Assembly (NCBI GenBank): GCA_937928735.1
Contig: CALFVF010000013.1
Span: forward strand, 1 to 64,000
Length of the DNA stretch: 64,000 nucleotides
Reading direction: 5' to 3'
Source of the DNA: an uncultured Verrucomicrobiales bacterium
GTDB lineage: Bacteria; Verrucomicrobiota; Verrucomicrobiia; Verrucomicrobiales; Akkermansiaceae
Part shown: positions 50,359 through 60,249 of the stretch, in pieces
How the letters are laid out: each line of letters starts with the position of its first letter
Numbering within the stretch: the stretch's first letter is position 1
Notes under the pieces: generated by a model
Databases searched by the model: none
What the model saw: only the letters and a program-made list of their open reading frames with translations
What the model was told of the DNA's origin: nothing
Translations under genes and position numbers: made by a program

Positions 50359-52161
50359 ATGATCAACGCCGAAAGCTCTTCTGGAACTCTCATGAAACGC
50401 CTCATCTTCCTCTCGACGATGTTTGCTCTGGCGTTTATTTACCTCTTTGTCTCCTTCCAGGGACTGACCTCTCCAGAGGGTATGGATCAAGCACAAATTG
50501 GCCGAGAAATCGCGCGCGGTAATGGCATCACGACTAAGTTTATCCGCCCCACAGCCATTGCCCAGCTCCAGCGAGAAGGTAAACCCATTAATATCAACGC
50601 CTTCCGTGACACCTTCCACGCCCCTCTCAACCCACTGGTATACTCAGCTGTGCTTAAGCTCACGGGAGCGGCGAACCCGAAGAACTTCCGCATGCTCAAC
50701 AAAAACGAAGTGGTCTATAAGCTCGACCGCGTCATTGCGTGTACGTGTTTGCTTTTTTTCATCATCACTATTGGAATTAACTTTGCCCTGATTGCCCGGA
50801 TTTTTGACCAGACCATTGCTGCCACGGTCTCGGTCTTACTCCTCGTCAGTGATCTGCTCTGGCAATTTAGTATGAGTGGTATGCCTCAGATGCTGATGGC
50901 AGCTCTCTTCTCAGCAGCTATGTACACCTGCTGGCGCGGCATCGAAAATCAAGAAGCTGGCCGCTCACCAGTCATTCCCGCCGTACTCTCTGGGGTGTTC
51001 TTTGGCCTCCTCGCCCTCACCCACTGGATCACACTCTGGCCTTTCATCGGCTACTTGATCTTTAGTGCATTTTACTTCCGTCCACGCGGAGTCGTCTCTG
51101 TGGCTCTTGTCTTCATTGTGGGGATCTTCATCGCTTTCCCCCTACTTTATTACTCAAAGACCACAGGATCATTTGGTGGCACAGCGTTCTATGCTCTGCA
51201 CAGTGGTATGCGCGGGGACACTGACTTCATCTACCGCAGTATGGATAAGCCCAATATCTTTCTGGGGCAGTTTGTGGTCAATATGGCGACGGCCACCATC
51301 AAGCAGTTCTCTGGCGTCCATGTATTCCTCGGCAGTGTGCTCATCGCACCCGCTTTTTTCCTAGCACTCATTCACCCCTTTAAGCGCACAAGCATCGCGA
51401 TCTTTCGCTGGACTATCGCCCTCATGTGGTTCTTTGCCGCTATCGGTATGAGTATCTATGGTGTGAGCCAAGATTCCCCTATTCATCCTAGCCAGATTCA
51501 TATGCTCTTTACCCCCCTCGCCATGGCCTATGGACTCGCGATGATCTCTATCTTGTGGGCACGACTTCCAGTGTCTCAGCACAAGGGTTTCATCGGTAAT
51601 TTGCACTATATTTTCATCGCCGCTCTCTCTGCCATCCCTCTGATTCTCACCCTGATCCCAAAGATCAAGTTAGCATTCTTTGTCTCAGGCGCTGGTTTCT
51701 CAACCATTCCTTTTTACAATCCTAATGCTCTTAATAGCCGCCTCAATGGCTGGACAGAAGATGATGCCATCATTGCTTCTGACCAACCCTGGGCGGTAGC
51801 TTGGTATGCTGACCGCGCCTCTATCTGGCTACCCAAGTCCATGGAAGAATTTAAGGAAATCGAGACCATAGCTGACGAAACTGGCAACCCTATCGAAGGG
51901 GTTCTCATGTCACCTTATTCTTATGGTCAGGGTGACGTCGCTGAGGTCTCCCAAAATTACGGTGACTTCTTCCCACTAGCCTACAGCTTCTGGACAAGAA
52001 CAGCGACAGATAGTTTCTTTGTCTACCCACCAAAGAAGACCTTCGGCCAATTCCGCACCACATACAGCCACCCACTAAACCTAGTCGAATCTCCTGACAA
52101 TTACTTGTTAGCCACCATGATTTATTATTCTCGTTCTGCACCATCCACAGAATCACAATAG
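50359..52161 (+). CDS. Multi-pass membrane protein, GT39/PMT-like glycosyltransferase fold (putative)
   Basis: ~12 hydrophobic segments; N-terminal EGMDQAQIGREIARGNGITTKFIRP and HAPLNPLVYSAVL resemble the first loop of GT-C enzymes. Start may be 50392. Confidence 0.55.
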   Translation: MINAESSSGTLMKRLIFLSTMFALAFIYLFVSFQGLTSPEGMDQAQIGREIARGNGITTKFIRPTAIAQLQREGKPININAFRDTFHAPLNPLVYSAVLKLTGAANPKNFRMLNKNEVVYKLDRVIACTCLLFFIITIGINFALIARIFDQTIAATVSVLLLVSDLLWQFSMSGMPQMLMAALFSAAMYTCWRGIENQEAGRSPVIPAVLSGVFFGLLALTHWITLWPFIGYLIFSAFYFRPRGVVSVALVFIVGIFIAFPLLYYSKTTGSFGGTAFYALHSGMRGDTDFIYRSMDKPNIFLGQFVVNMATATIKQFSGVHVFLGSVLIAPAFFLALIHPFKRTSIAIFRWTIALMWFFAAIGMSIYGVSQDSPIHPSQIHMLFTPLAMAYGLAMISILWARLPVSQHKGFIGNLHYIFIAALSAIPLILTLIPKIKLAFFVSGAGFSTIPFYNPNALNSRLNGWTEDDAIIASDQPWAVAWYADRASIWLPKSMEEFKEIETIADETGNPIEGVLMSPYSYGQGDVAEVSQNYGDFFPLAYSFWTRTATDSFFVYPPKKTFGQFRTTYSHPLNLVESPDNYLLATMIYYSRSAPSTESQ

Positions 52162-52179
52162 AGCGACCACTCACTGAAC

Positions 52180-52428
52180 ATGCCCAAAAAATCATCGAAT
52201 ACTTTTGAAGAATCTCTCAAAAAGCTTGAGGACATCATCGACCAAATGGAGTCTGACCAACTTCCACTCGAAGAACTGATTGCCAAATACGAAGAAGGAA
52301 ACACCCTGCGCAAACAATGCGAAGAACTCCTCCTTTCTGCAAAAAAACGTCTAGAAACACTCAAAGACTCCACTCCAGCCAGCTCGACTACAGCCACTGA
52401 CACTGATGATGAAATCCGACTCTTTTAA
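52180..52428 (+). CDS. xseB: Exodeoxyribonuclease VII small subunit
   Basis: NTFEESLKKLEDIIDQMESDQLPLEELIAKYEEGNTLRKQCEELLLSAKKRLE. Confidence 0.93.
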   Translation: MPKKSSNTFEESLKKLEDIIDQMESDQLPLEELIAKYEEGNTLRKQCEELLLSAKKRLETLKDSTPASSTTATDTDDEIRLF

Positions 52429-54292
52429 CGATCTCCCCGAGCTACTTGCCAGCATCCACGGGCCAGATGATGTCAAAGCCATTTCATCCTCTAAGCTCCC
52501 CCAACTCGCCCAAGAAATTAGAGATGTACTGATCTCGCGCCTCGCTGTCACCGGCGGGCACCTTGGGCCAAATCTAGGAGTGGTGGAGCTCTCCATTGCT
52601 CTTCATCGGGTGTTTCATTCTCCCACCGATAAATTCACCTTCGATGTCTCTCACCAAGGCTATGTGCACAAGATGCTCACTGGTCGCGCGAAGGACATTC
52701 ACACCATCCGCACCTACCAAGGACTCAATGGTTTCTTACTACGCAGTGAGTCTGAGCATGACTGTTATGGCGCCGGGCACGCAGGCACGGCTGTTTCTGC
52801 CGCACTAGGCATGGCCTCTGCTCGCGACCTTCGTGAAGAAGACTCCCATGTTGTCGCTGTGGCTGGAGATGCTGCCTTCACATGTGGCCCCACGCTGGAA
52901 GCTCTCAATAATATTGCAGAGACTACAAAGAAATTCATCGTCGTCCTCAATGACAATGAATGGTCCATTGACAAGAATGTCGGCGCCCTAGCCAAACATT
53001 TTAATAGCCTACAAACCCACCCAACCTACTCCTCAGTACGTGCCACAGCCGCTGACTTCGTGGAAAAATTAGCAGGCTCAGGCGCTCGCAAGCTCGCTCA
53101 CAAGGTTGAGCGTGGTGCCAAAAATCTCATTCTTCCCAATGTGCTCTTTGAGAAATTCGGCCTCAGATACTTTGGCCCTATTGACGGACACGATGTTGAG
53201 CTCCTAACAAGCACATTCCAGTACCTGAAGGAGCAAGACGAACCAGTGATTCTGCACATCATCACAGAGAAAGGAAAAGGTTATAAACCGGCTCTTGATA
53301 ACCCTGGGAAATTCCACGGCCTAGGAGCCTACAAGATTGATGACGGCTCGACTCAAAAGGCAACCAGTCCCACCTACTCCGAGATCTTTGGTAGAACGCT
53401 AACAGACTTCGCGAAAGAGGATAAAGCCATCACAGCTATCACAGCCGCCATGCCGGGAGGCACAAAGCTAGATATCTTCAAAGAAGAGCTTCCGACACAC
53501 TACTTTGATGTCGGCATTGCCGAGGAGCACGCCGCGCTCTTCGCCTGTGGTCACGCCACTCAAGGACTAAAGCCCTTCTTGGCCATCTACTCGACCTTCA
53601 TGCAGCGAGCTTATGACATGATCATTCATGATATCGCTCTGCAAAAACTCCCTGTGCGACTCTGCATGGATAGAGCTGGCCTCAGTGGTGATGATGGCCC
53701 CACTCACCACGGGTTATTTGACATTGGCTATCTACGCCACATACCAGATCTCATCCACATGCAGCCAAAGGATGAAGACGAATTTGTCGACATGCTCTGG
53801 ACAATGGCGAACTACAATGAAGGCCCCTCAGCCATCCGCTACCCCAGAGGAGCGGGCACAGGAGCAACTCCTAAGGCGAAGCCTCAAAAACTCACCATTG
53901 GAGAAGCAGAAGTCCTCTCTGAGGGTCAGGATGTCTGCCTCATTGGTCTCGGTCACCTCTTTGAAATGGCAGAAGAAACCAAACAGCAACTCGAGGCTCA
54001 GGGCTACTCTGTGACTCTAATTAACCCTCGCTGGATCAAGCCCCTCGATGCTACAACGATTCTTCGATACGCCCAGCAGGCCAAAGTCGTCTGCACCTTT
54101 GAAGACCATGTGCTCATGAATGGATTTGGCGCGAGTATTATTGAACTCCTCCACGACAACCAGCTTAACCGCCCCGTGGAGCGCATCGGCTGGCCAGATG
54201 CCTTTATTGAACACGGCAAGGTACCAAAGCTCAGAGAAATCCACGGACTAACAACAGAGGAAGCTGTACGAAAAATCACGGCACACCTCTAA
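52406..54292 (+). CDS. dxs: 1-deoxy-D-xylulose-5-phosphate synthase
   Basis: GGHLGPNLGVVELSIALHRVF; AAFTCGPTLEALNN; FDVGIAEEHAALFACG; DRAGLSGDDGPTHHGLFDIGYLR. Overlaps xseB. Confidence 0.95.
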   Translation: MMKSDSFNDLPELLASIHGPDDVKAISSSKLPQLAQEIRDVLISRLAVTGGHLGPNLGVVELSIALHRVFHSPTDKFTFDVSHQGYVHKMLTGRAKDIHTIRTYQGLNGFLLRSESEHDCYGAGHAGTAVSAALGMASARDLREEDSHVVAVAGDAAFTCGPTLEALNNIAETTKKFIVVLNDNEWSIDKNVGALAKHFNSLQTHPTYSSVRATAADFVEKLAGSGARKLAHKVERGAKNLILPNVLFEKFGLRYFGPIDGHDVELLTSTFQYLKEQDEPVILHIITEKGKGYKPALDNPGKFHGLGAYKIDDGSTQKATSPTYSEIFGRTLTDFAKEDKAITAITAAMPGGTKLDIFKEELPTHYFDVGIAEEHAALFACGHATQGLKPFLAIYSTFMQRAYDMIIHDIALQKLPVRLCMDRAGLSGDDGPTHHGLFDIGYLRHIPDLIHMQPKDEDEFVDMLWTMANYNEGPSAIRYPRGAGTGATPKAKPQKLTIGEAEVLSEGQDVCLIGLGHLFEMAEETKQQLEAQGYSVTLINPRWIKPLDATTILRYAQQAKVVCTFEDHVLMNGFGASIIELLHDNQLNRPVERIGWPDAFIEHGKVPKLREIHGLTTEEAVRKITAHL

Positions 54293-54309
54293 TGTCTTTA
54301 AAAACTAAT

Positions 54310-54368
54310 AAATTGATGTAATCACTAAGAGCCACAAGCCGCCCACGTGCCCTGCGGTTTATCAATTT
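54310..54368. repeat. Bipartite inverted repeat (possible structured RNA) between dxs and 54387..54902
   Basis: AAATTGAT-(18 nt)-AAGCCGC-(11 nt)-GCGGTTT-ATCAATTT; the 15-nt right arm pairs with both left segments (one G-U). Confidence 0.65.
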
Positions 54369-54386
54369 CTATGCCAATCAAACATT

Positions 54387-54902
54387 TTGTTCGATATGAA
54401 AAGTGAGCTACGATCTGGCAAATTCATTGGCTACTTATTTGCGATACCGTGCTCTATCGTCGTGTTTATTTTCATTCGGCTAGCCACAGGGCAGTGGACG
54501 TTGATTTTTCCAGCTATCCCTTTTGTCCTCGGAGCGTATGTGGGCGTCAGCCTCATTCTTAGCCCAAAAACTTTAGTTTGTTTAAATGGCAACTATTTAG
54601 AACTCTATTCTGGTAGCCTGTTAGCCAATAAAAAGCAGATCAAAGTTCCAGTAAACGAAATCGAAGATTATGATGTAAAATCGATCACAGACGGAGAAGG
54701 TTCTACGTCGATTCTTTTTCTCTATTTGCGCTCAGAAATCAGTCTTTCCCACAAAGCTCAGCGTTGGATCAACTCAAACGTTCCAAAGGCAACTAGAGAG
54801 AACGCCACAAACACAACATTACTCTGGAACCTTAGCTGGCCTGAGGGAGGCATCGAGGGTGCCAGAAATAAAATGACAGAACTAATAGGGCGCGCCAACT
54901 AA
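54387..54902 (+). CDS. Hypothetical membrane protein (two TM helices plus PH-like domain)
   Basis: Two hydrophobic segments, then LNGNYLELYSGSLLANKKQIKVPVNEIEDYDVKS. Confidence 0.55.
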   Translation: MFDMKSELRSGKFIGYLFAIPCSIVVFIFIRLATGQWTLIFPAIPFVLGAYVGVSLILSPKTLVCLNGNYLELYSGSLLANKKQIKVPVNEIEDYDVKSITDGEGSTSILFLYLRSEISLSHKAQRWINSNVPKATRENATNTTLLWNLSWPEGGIEGARNKMTELIGRAN

Positions 54903-55025
54903 TCCTCAAACTACTCCGATTTATAGCTAAATTCTCGCTAGAATGTCGTATTTTGCACTCACGTTTTCTACGACTACAGGAAAAAAATCTGTTCGTCTAC
55001 CGAATCATCGCCTCCCTTCACGTTC

Positions 55026-56546
55026 TCACATCAGCTGAGCTCCTGCCTCCGCTAGTGGACTACGCTCGCCGCGGCTTAGTGAGACGTGTGCTGTAAATGG
55101 CTGCCCTTTGAGACGATTTCTAGTGTAGACGAGTCCATTACTGCGGCTATCCACATAGGGGTTATCAATCTGTGCGGGATCACCCACGAGGATCAGCTTA
55201 GAGCCTCTCGACATGCGGGTCACGACAGTTTTCGCCTCCAGTGGTGTGAGTTGCTGAGCCTCATCTAACACAAAGAAGCGATTCGGTATAGAGCGCCCTC
55301 GAATATAGCAGAGCGCCTCTATTTCAATCACTCCCTGCTCAACAAGGGCTTCGTAGGGCTTTGTTGGCACTTCCTCTGAGTGCTGCTTTCCTTGCTTCCG
55401 ACGAGGCCCCTGCTGGTGACTTGGCTGCATCAGTAGCTCAAGAGCATCATAAATCGGCTGTAACCAGGGTCTCATCTTGTCATCCAGATCTCCGGGCAAA
55501 AAGCCGAGCTGATCTCCCATGGCCACTACTGGTCGACTAATGGTAATGCCATTATACTTGCGGTTAAACACTTCATTGAGCCCAGCAGCTACTGCCACTA
55601 GAGTCTTGCCCGTACCCGCCTGCCCATAGCATGTGACGAGTGAAATATCGGGATTAAGCAGTGCATCGATCAAGCATTTTTGCCCAAGATTAAGAGGTTT
55701 CAGATGATGTCCATCTGGAATTCTTAGCACGTCTGGAATCTGTAAGCGCACAAAGGTACCATCTCCATCGAGTCGGGCTGGCATAGTTTGTTTCTCACCA
55801 GCTTCTAATAAGACGTATTGATTGAGAACAATGCCAACACGCCGCTCATGCTCTAACATAAGCTCACCACTACTTGCAAAACGCTGGAGTTCACTCGCAC
55901 TCACTTCTACTCGCTGCATGTCATAGTGACTCACCTCACTCACATCCACCTTGTCATTGAGATAATCTTCACAATCAATGGAGACAGCACGTGCCTTTAG
56001 CTGCATATTGATGTCCTTGGTCACCAAAAACACCGGGGAATCATTATGCTCTTTGATGAGTAAGGTACACGCAAGTATCCTGTGATCCACCCGCTCTCTA
56101 TCGGGAAACACCCTTAAGAACTGCCGCAGCACCTTTGAATTCTCTTCGCAGAATTTCGGATCATAAATCACCAGTCGTAAGGAACCTCCCCCCTCAGTGG
56201 CTATTCCCTGAGTGACACCTCGCTCACTCGTCTGGAATAACTCAGCAAGCATTCTATGTACCTTTCGTGCATTAGCACCTCGCTCAGACTGCTCGTTCTT
56301 AAAGCGGTCGAGCTCGGCGAGCACATCAACTGGAATGCACACGTGGTTATCTTCAAAGCGATTCAGACATCCTGGATCATGCAGTAGGACATTGGTATCT
56401 AGTACAAAGTTTTTACCCTCAGAACTTGGAGAACGAAGCCCAAAATCTTGCACTCTCTCTCGCTTCAAAACATGTTCTTTGCGATCATTTTTCTCATTCC
56501 GCTCAGAATGTTGGGTCATGCTACTTAGTGTGGTTTTTGCCGGCAT
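55026..56546 (-). CDS. PhoH family protein with N-terminal PIN domain
   Basis: FVLDTNVLLHDPGCLNRF (PIN); YGQAGTGKTLVAVAAGL (Walker A); RFFVLDEAQQLTPLEAKTVVTRM (PhoH Walker B). Confidence 0.95.
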   Translation of the reverse strand: MPAKTTLSSMTQHSERNEKNDRKEHVLKRERVQDFGLRSPSSEGKNFVLDTNVLLHDPGCLNRFEDNHVCIPVDVLAELDRFKNEQSERGANARKVHRMLAELFQTSERGVTQGIATEGGGSLRLVIYDPKFCEENSKVLRQFLRVFPDRERVDHRILACTLLIKEHNDSPVFLVTKDINMQLKARAVSIDCEDYLNDKVDVSEVSHYDMQRVEVSASELQRFASSGELMLEHERRVGIVLNQYVLLEAGEKQTMPARLDGDGTFVRLQIPDVLRIPDGHHLKPLNLGQKCLIDALLNPDISLVTCYGQAGTGKTLVAVAAGLNEVFNRKYNGITISRPVVAMGDQLGFLPGDLDDKMRPWLQPIYDALELLMQPSHQQGPRRKQGKQHSEEVPTKPYEALVEQGVIEIEALCYIRGRSIPNRFFVLDEAQQLTPLEAKTVVTRMSRGSKLILVGDPAQIDNPYVDSRSNGLVYTRNRLKGQPFTAHVSLSRGERSPLAEAGAQLM

Positions 56547-56911
56547 TGTGCTCTGGTATTTTCCTCGGCGTATTACGATTCAAACTATCTTGATGCTGCG
56601 CCGTACAAACACCGTGACAGGCAGGTGAACATTCACCAATGACCATGAAAACATTATTCAAGATACCTAAACTAACCACGATACAGGTTCCAAATCAACA
56701 CGTTTTTCATACTGAAGAACTCCTTTAGAAACCTCCTTGTTCTCATCTCAGACGCATCCAGTAGGATAAAGATTCATTCACCAGACTCTCCACTCACCCT
56801 GACTCAGTGTCAACGTGATCATTATTTCAAAATAAGAGCTTAATTGAAACTCTGAATATCAACCACTTAGCCGAATTTTAATTTTTTATCTCATTTTTGC
56901 AACAAAATGAC

Positions 56912-56939
56912 TTGCGCTGAGAGCGCGAATAGAGATACT
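56912..56939 (+). promoter_or_regulatory. Putative sigma-70-type promoter of the tRNA genes
   Basis: TTGCGC-N16-GATACT, about 41 nt upstream of tRNA-Thr. Confidence 0.35.
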
Positions 56940-56980
56940 CGCGCCGCGCCAAGGTTCACACTGAGGCCAAACCATGGAAG

Positions 56981-57056
<76 letters not shown>

Positions 57057-57073
57057 TCCATGATTCACATTAT

Positions 57074-57147
57074 GCACCCTTAGCTCAATTGGATAGAGCG
57101 TCTGACTACGAATCAGAAGGTTAGGGGTTCGACTCCCTTAGGGTGTA
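57074..57147 (+). tRNA. tRNA-Arg (anticodon ACG)
   Basis: GCACCCT/AGGGTGT acceptor, AGCTCAATTGGATAGAGC, TCTGACTACGAATCAGA, GGTTCGACTCC. CCA not encoded. Confidence 0.95.
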
Positions 57148-57254
57148 TTTTGTGACTCTCAGTCAGGTGTTCTTCTTTGGGGCTAAGTTGGAGTTTTGAG
57201 GGTCTCAGCCAAAGATTGGGTTATGAGGTATGTTGTTTCTTTTCTAATGAATAG

Positions 57255-57359
57255 TTACCCGCATTGAGCGATGACTCTGAGGCGGTAGTTACTGAAGTTT
57301 TTAAATCCATAGGCGCGCCTCTGGATGAGTTTTATTTTGGGTCTTGGCCTCTTTTGCAC
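57255..57359 (-). pseudogene. C-terminal remnant of a transposase (ISL3-like)
   Basis: Minus-strand translation, not in the ORF track: VQKRPRPKIKLIQRRAYGFKNFSNYRLRVIAQCG*. The RRAYGFxNFxNYRLR..CG* ending is typical of transposase C-termini. An in-frame stop precedes it. Confidence 0.7.
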
Positions 57360-57655
57360 CCTTCATTCTTTTGGTTTTTCTCTTCGCTTTCGTTTGTACA
57401 GCTATGAACTCTCCAGTCATAAAACCTCCCTTGTCCCACTCAGAGAACGAAAAGAACCAATACCACAGAAACTATCTCATTAGAGCTCCCCTAATCCATT
57501 GAGAAGATTCATTCACTCGCAGTGACTTACCCACCTATCCCACTCAAACATCTTCATCAGTGCTCTATAACTCTATTTTTTCTGCCAAATTCTTCTATTT
57601 CTATGAACGTTTCCGCAACACCGCTGTCTTAGACTATTGAATGCAACGCATAACA

Positions 57656-57685
57656 AGCATTCTGGAAGGACAATTTTCCAATGCT
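57656..57685. repeat. Strong hairpin (possible sRNA element)
   Basis: AGCATT-ct-GGAA-ggacaatt-TTCC-AATGCT. Confidence 0.6.
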
Positions 57686-57735
57686 AGAAATGGGGTGGAA
57701 TCCAAATAAAACTCTAGCGCACTACTAGTCGAAAT

Positions 57736-57774
57736 AAACACCCTCTGAGTTCTCTATGAGTTCAGAGGGTGTTT
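57736..57774 (+). terminator. Orphan terminator-like hairpin
   Basis: AAACACCCTCTGA-gttctctatgagt-TCAGAGGGTGTTT, perfect 13-bp stem, modest T content afterwards. No annotated gene directly upstream on either strand. Confidence 0.55.
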
Positions 57775-57908
57775 CACTTTTGCACCCAATCAATTGCCCC
57801 GTGTCGCTCTAATCCACTACGAAAGGAGTCGTGAGCGCGACCTTCATCGACATGCTAGAAAATTAGCATTGTAAATTCACCCAAAGCTCTTATCTTATTT
57901 ACGAACTT

Positions 57909-60176
57909 ATGCCACAGAGCAAACCAACCAAATCTACACAAAAGACTGCCACAAAACGCAGACAGCCTCGTAGTAAAGCCAAGAAACAACAACAGGTAAA
58001 AACAACAACACCTCCTCCTCTCCTAAGGGCCTTTCTCTGGGTTTTCTTTTTTCCTTTTCTCTGTATCAGCACCCTCACAACCCGCTGGCCAGCCTGGCTC
58101 AAATGGCCAACTCGCCTCGGTGGATTCATCGCCACCCTTGCTATATTCGCCTTTCTGGCGGTCGCCACATCCTACTACCTACGTGCTCTCAGCTATGATA
58201 TGGACAAAATATCCGAAATGCCCGCACGCTCCATTGTCTATGCCAAAGACGGGAAAACTGAACTCGGTAAGGTCCACGGTGATAATCGCCTCGTGGTCCC
58301 ACTCGAAGAGATTTCCACCTACTTCCCCCAAGCTCTCGTCGCCAGAGAGGACGCTCGATTTTACAGTCACTATGGTGTGGATATGCGTGGTATTGCCCGT
58401 ATCATTTATCGCGCCATCCTCGAGGGAAAAAGAGAAGGAGCATCCACGCTCTCCATGCAGCTTGCGCGTAATACCTTCCCTTTAGGAGGGAAAACAATCG
58501 ACCGTAAGCTCCTCGAAATCGCCGTAGCACTCAGAATCGAGGCAGCCTACAAGAAAGATGAGATTATGGAGCACTACGTGAACCGTATTTTCTGGGGACA
58601 CTCTATACTCGGTATCCAGGCGGCCTCAGTCACTTATTTTGAAAAACCAGCGAGCGAACTCACTCTCGGAGAATCAGCCATGCTCGCAGGCATCATCCGA
58701 GGCCCTAATACATTCTCTCCCTTCCGCAGCATCGAAAAGGCCAAGCAAGAGCGTGATGTCACCCTCGGCCGCATGGTACACTACGGTTTTATTACACAGG
58801 CCCAAAAGGATATCGCCTCCAACGAAAACCCTCATATCCGCCCACTACACAGGCGCTCTAGCAGCCATTCCTACGCCATGGATGCTGTTCGTAAAGAACT
58901 CAACCGCATCCTCGAAGACCATAATATCCAGTACGGAGGACTACAAATCTTCACCACAATTGACTCTCATTTACAAACCAAAGCGGAAGAGTCACTCGAT
59001 CGTCACCTGCGCTCTATCGAGCGCACCCCCGGCTACGCCCATCCTACAAGAACAAGCTACAGCGCCAAAGACCCCGAGACACGAGAAGACCCCAACTACC
59101 TTCAAGGGGCCGTTGTCTGTATCGAAAACCGTACAGGGGCGGTTCTCTCTGTAGTAGGGGGCAGAAATGCGAATGAATCACGCTTCAATCGCGCCCTCCA
59201 CGCCCAACGCCAAATTGGCTCGATCTTTAAGCCCTTCGTCTACCTCTCAGCATTTGATCAAGGTATGCAACCAGGCCAGTGGATCAGTGATGCCAGAATA
59301 CGGCCCGGAGAAATCACAGGAGCTCCAAAAAACTGGTCACCGAACAACTCAACTGGCTCCTACAAGAGAACCGTTATGGTCAGAGATGCGCTCTCGCAAT
59401 CACGCAATACATCCTCTGTTCGAGTCGGTAATCAAGCCGGCCTCACAAACGTCCGCCAGCTCGCCTCTAAAGTTGGCTTCAAAGATAAAGTGCCAGCCTC
59501 CCCCTCAGCCTACCTTGGATCCTTTGGGGCCTCCCCATGGGACATTGCCGCCGCCTACACCATTTTCCCCAATGGAGGCATCAAATACCGCCCCTACCTC
59601 ATCGAGCGCATACTCGACCGTGAAGGAAACACAGTTTACCCAGGAGCTGGTCAGCTCCCCTATGTCGCCGCATCTCCAGGAGCCACCTGGAATGTCAGCA
59701 ATACACTTAATGAAGTCGTCGAATCAGGTACCGCAAAAACCCTCTCTAGCCAGCACGGATTTAGCTTCGACGCTGGGGGGAAAACAGGCACGACCAATGA
59801 CTACCACGATGCATGGTTCGCAGGGTACACAAGCTCAGTCACCTGTGCCGTCTGGGTTGGCCTTGATACACCAAAAAAAATTATAGAACGAGGCTATGGA
59901 TCCCGCCTAGCCATGCCTATCTGGGCCTCCGTGATGAAATACGCGAGTGAAAAGCACTACCCCGCAAAGTCACTCCGCCCAAAATTCCCCTTCCAGAGCA
60001 CAGAACTCTGCCGAATCACCTCTCAACACGCCACAGCTGGCTGTCGAGCAGCAGGATGCGCCTACAAAGCCAGTATTCCTACGGATGAAAACCCACCCTA
60101 CAGCTGCGACCTCCACCCCGTGAAAGCACAGCCTATCCCCTCAACAAGCCCCCCAAAAGCCATCCCCGTGCAATAG
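57909..60176 (+). CDS. Class A penicillin-binding protein (PBP1A-like, bifunctional)
   Basis: GT51: REDARFYSHYGVDMRGI, GASTLSMQLARNTF, ESAMLAGIIRGP. TP: GSIFKPF (SxxK), SRN (SxN), GGKTGTTNDYHDAWFAG (KTG). Cys-containing C-terminal tail. Confidence 0.95.
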   Translation: MPQSKPTKSTQKTATKRRQPRSKAKKQQQVKTTTPPPLLRAFLWVFFFPFLCISTLTTRWPAWLKWPTRLGGFIATLAIFAFLAVATSYYLRALSYDMDKISEMPARSIVYAKDGKTELGKVHGDNRLVVPLEEISTYFPQALVAREDARFYSHYGVDMRGIARIIYRAILEGKREGASTLSMQLARNTFPLGGKTIDRKLLEIAVALRIEAAYKKDEIMEHYVNRIFWGHSILGIQAASVTYFEKPASELTLGESAMLAGIIRGPNTFSPFRSIEKAKQERDVTLGRMVHYGFITQAQKDIASNENPHIRPLHRRSSSHSYAMDAVRKELNRILEDHNIQYGGLQIFTTIDSHLQTKAEESLDRHLRSIERTPGYAHPTRTSYSAKDPETREDPNYLQGAVVCIENRTGAVLSVVGGRNANESRFNRALHAQRQIGSIFKPFVYLSAFDQGMQPGQWISDARIRPGEITGAPKNWSPNNSTGSYKRTVMVRDALSQSRNTSSVRVGNQAGLTNVRQLASKVGFKDKVPASPSAYLGSFGASPWDIAAAYTIFPNGGIKYRPYLIERILDREGNTVYPGAGQLPYVAASPGATWNVSNTLNEVVESGTAKTLSSQHGFSFDAGGKTGTTNDYHDAWFAGYTSSVTCAVWVGLDTPKKIIERGYGSRLAMPIWASVMKYASEKHYPAKSLRPKFPFQSTELCRITSQHATAGCRAAGCAYKASIPTDENPPYSCDLHPVKAQPIPSTSPPKAIPVQ

Positions 60177-60249
60177 TCTCCCAGCACCAACCCCATAAAA
60201 ATCACCCTAACCCACAATACCCCACTTCATCAAAAGACTTATCCCAGCG

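Noticed and set aside
57148-57908. Possible tmRNA, RNase P or 6S RNA in the gene-poor interval after the tRNAs
   Set aside because: No tmRNA tag/TPsiC-like 3' end, no RNase P core or 6S bulge pattern recognised; kept only as a generic sRNA candidate at 57656-57774.
58639-59886. Two long alternative-frame ORFs (171 and 239 aa) inside PBP1
   Set aside because: Same DNA encodes full PBP1 motifs in the other frame; translations are low-complexity Ser/Pro-rich with no domain.
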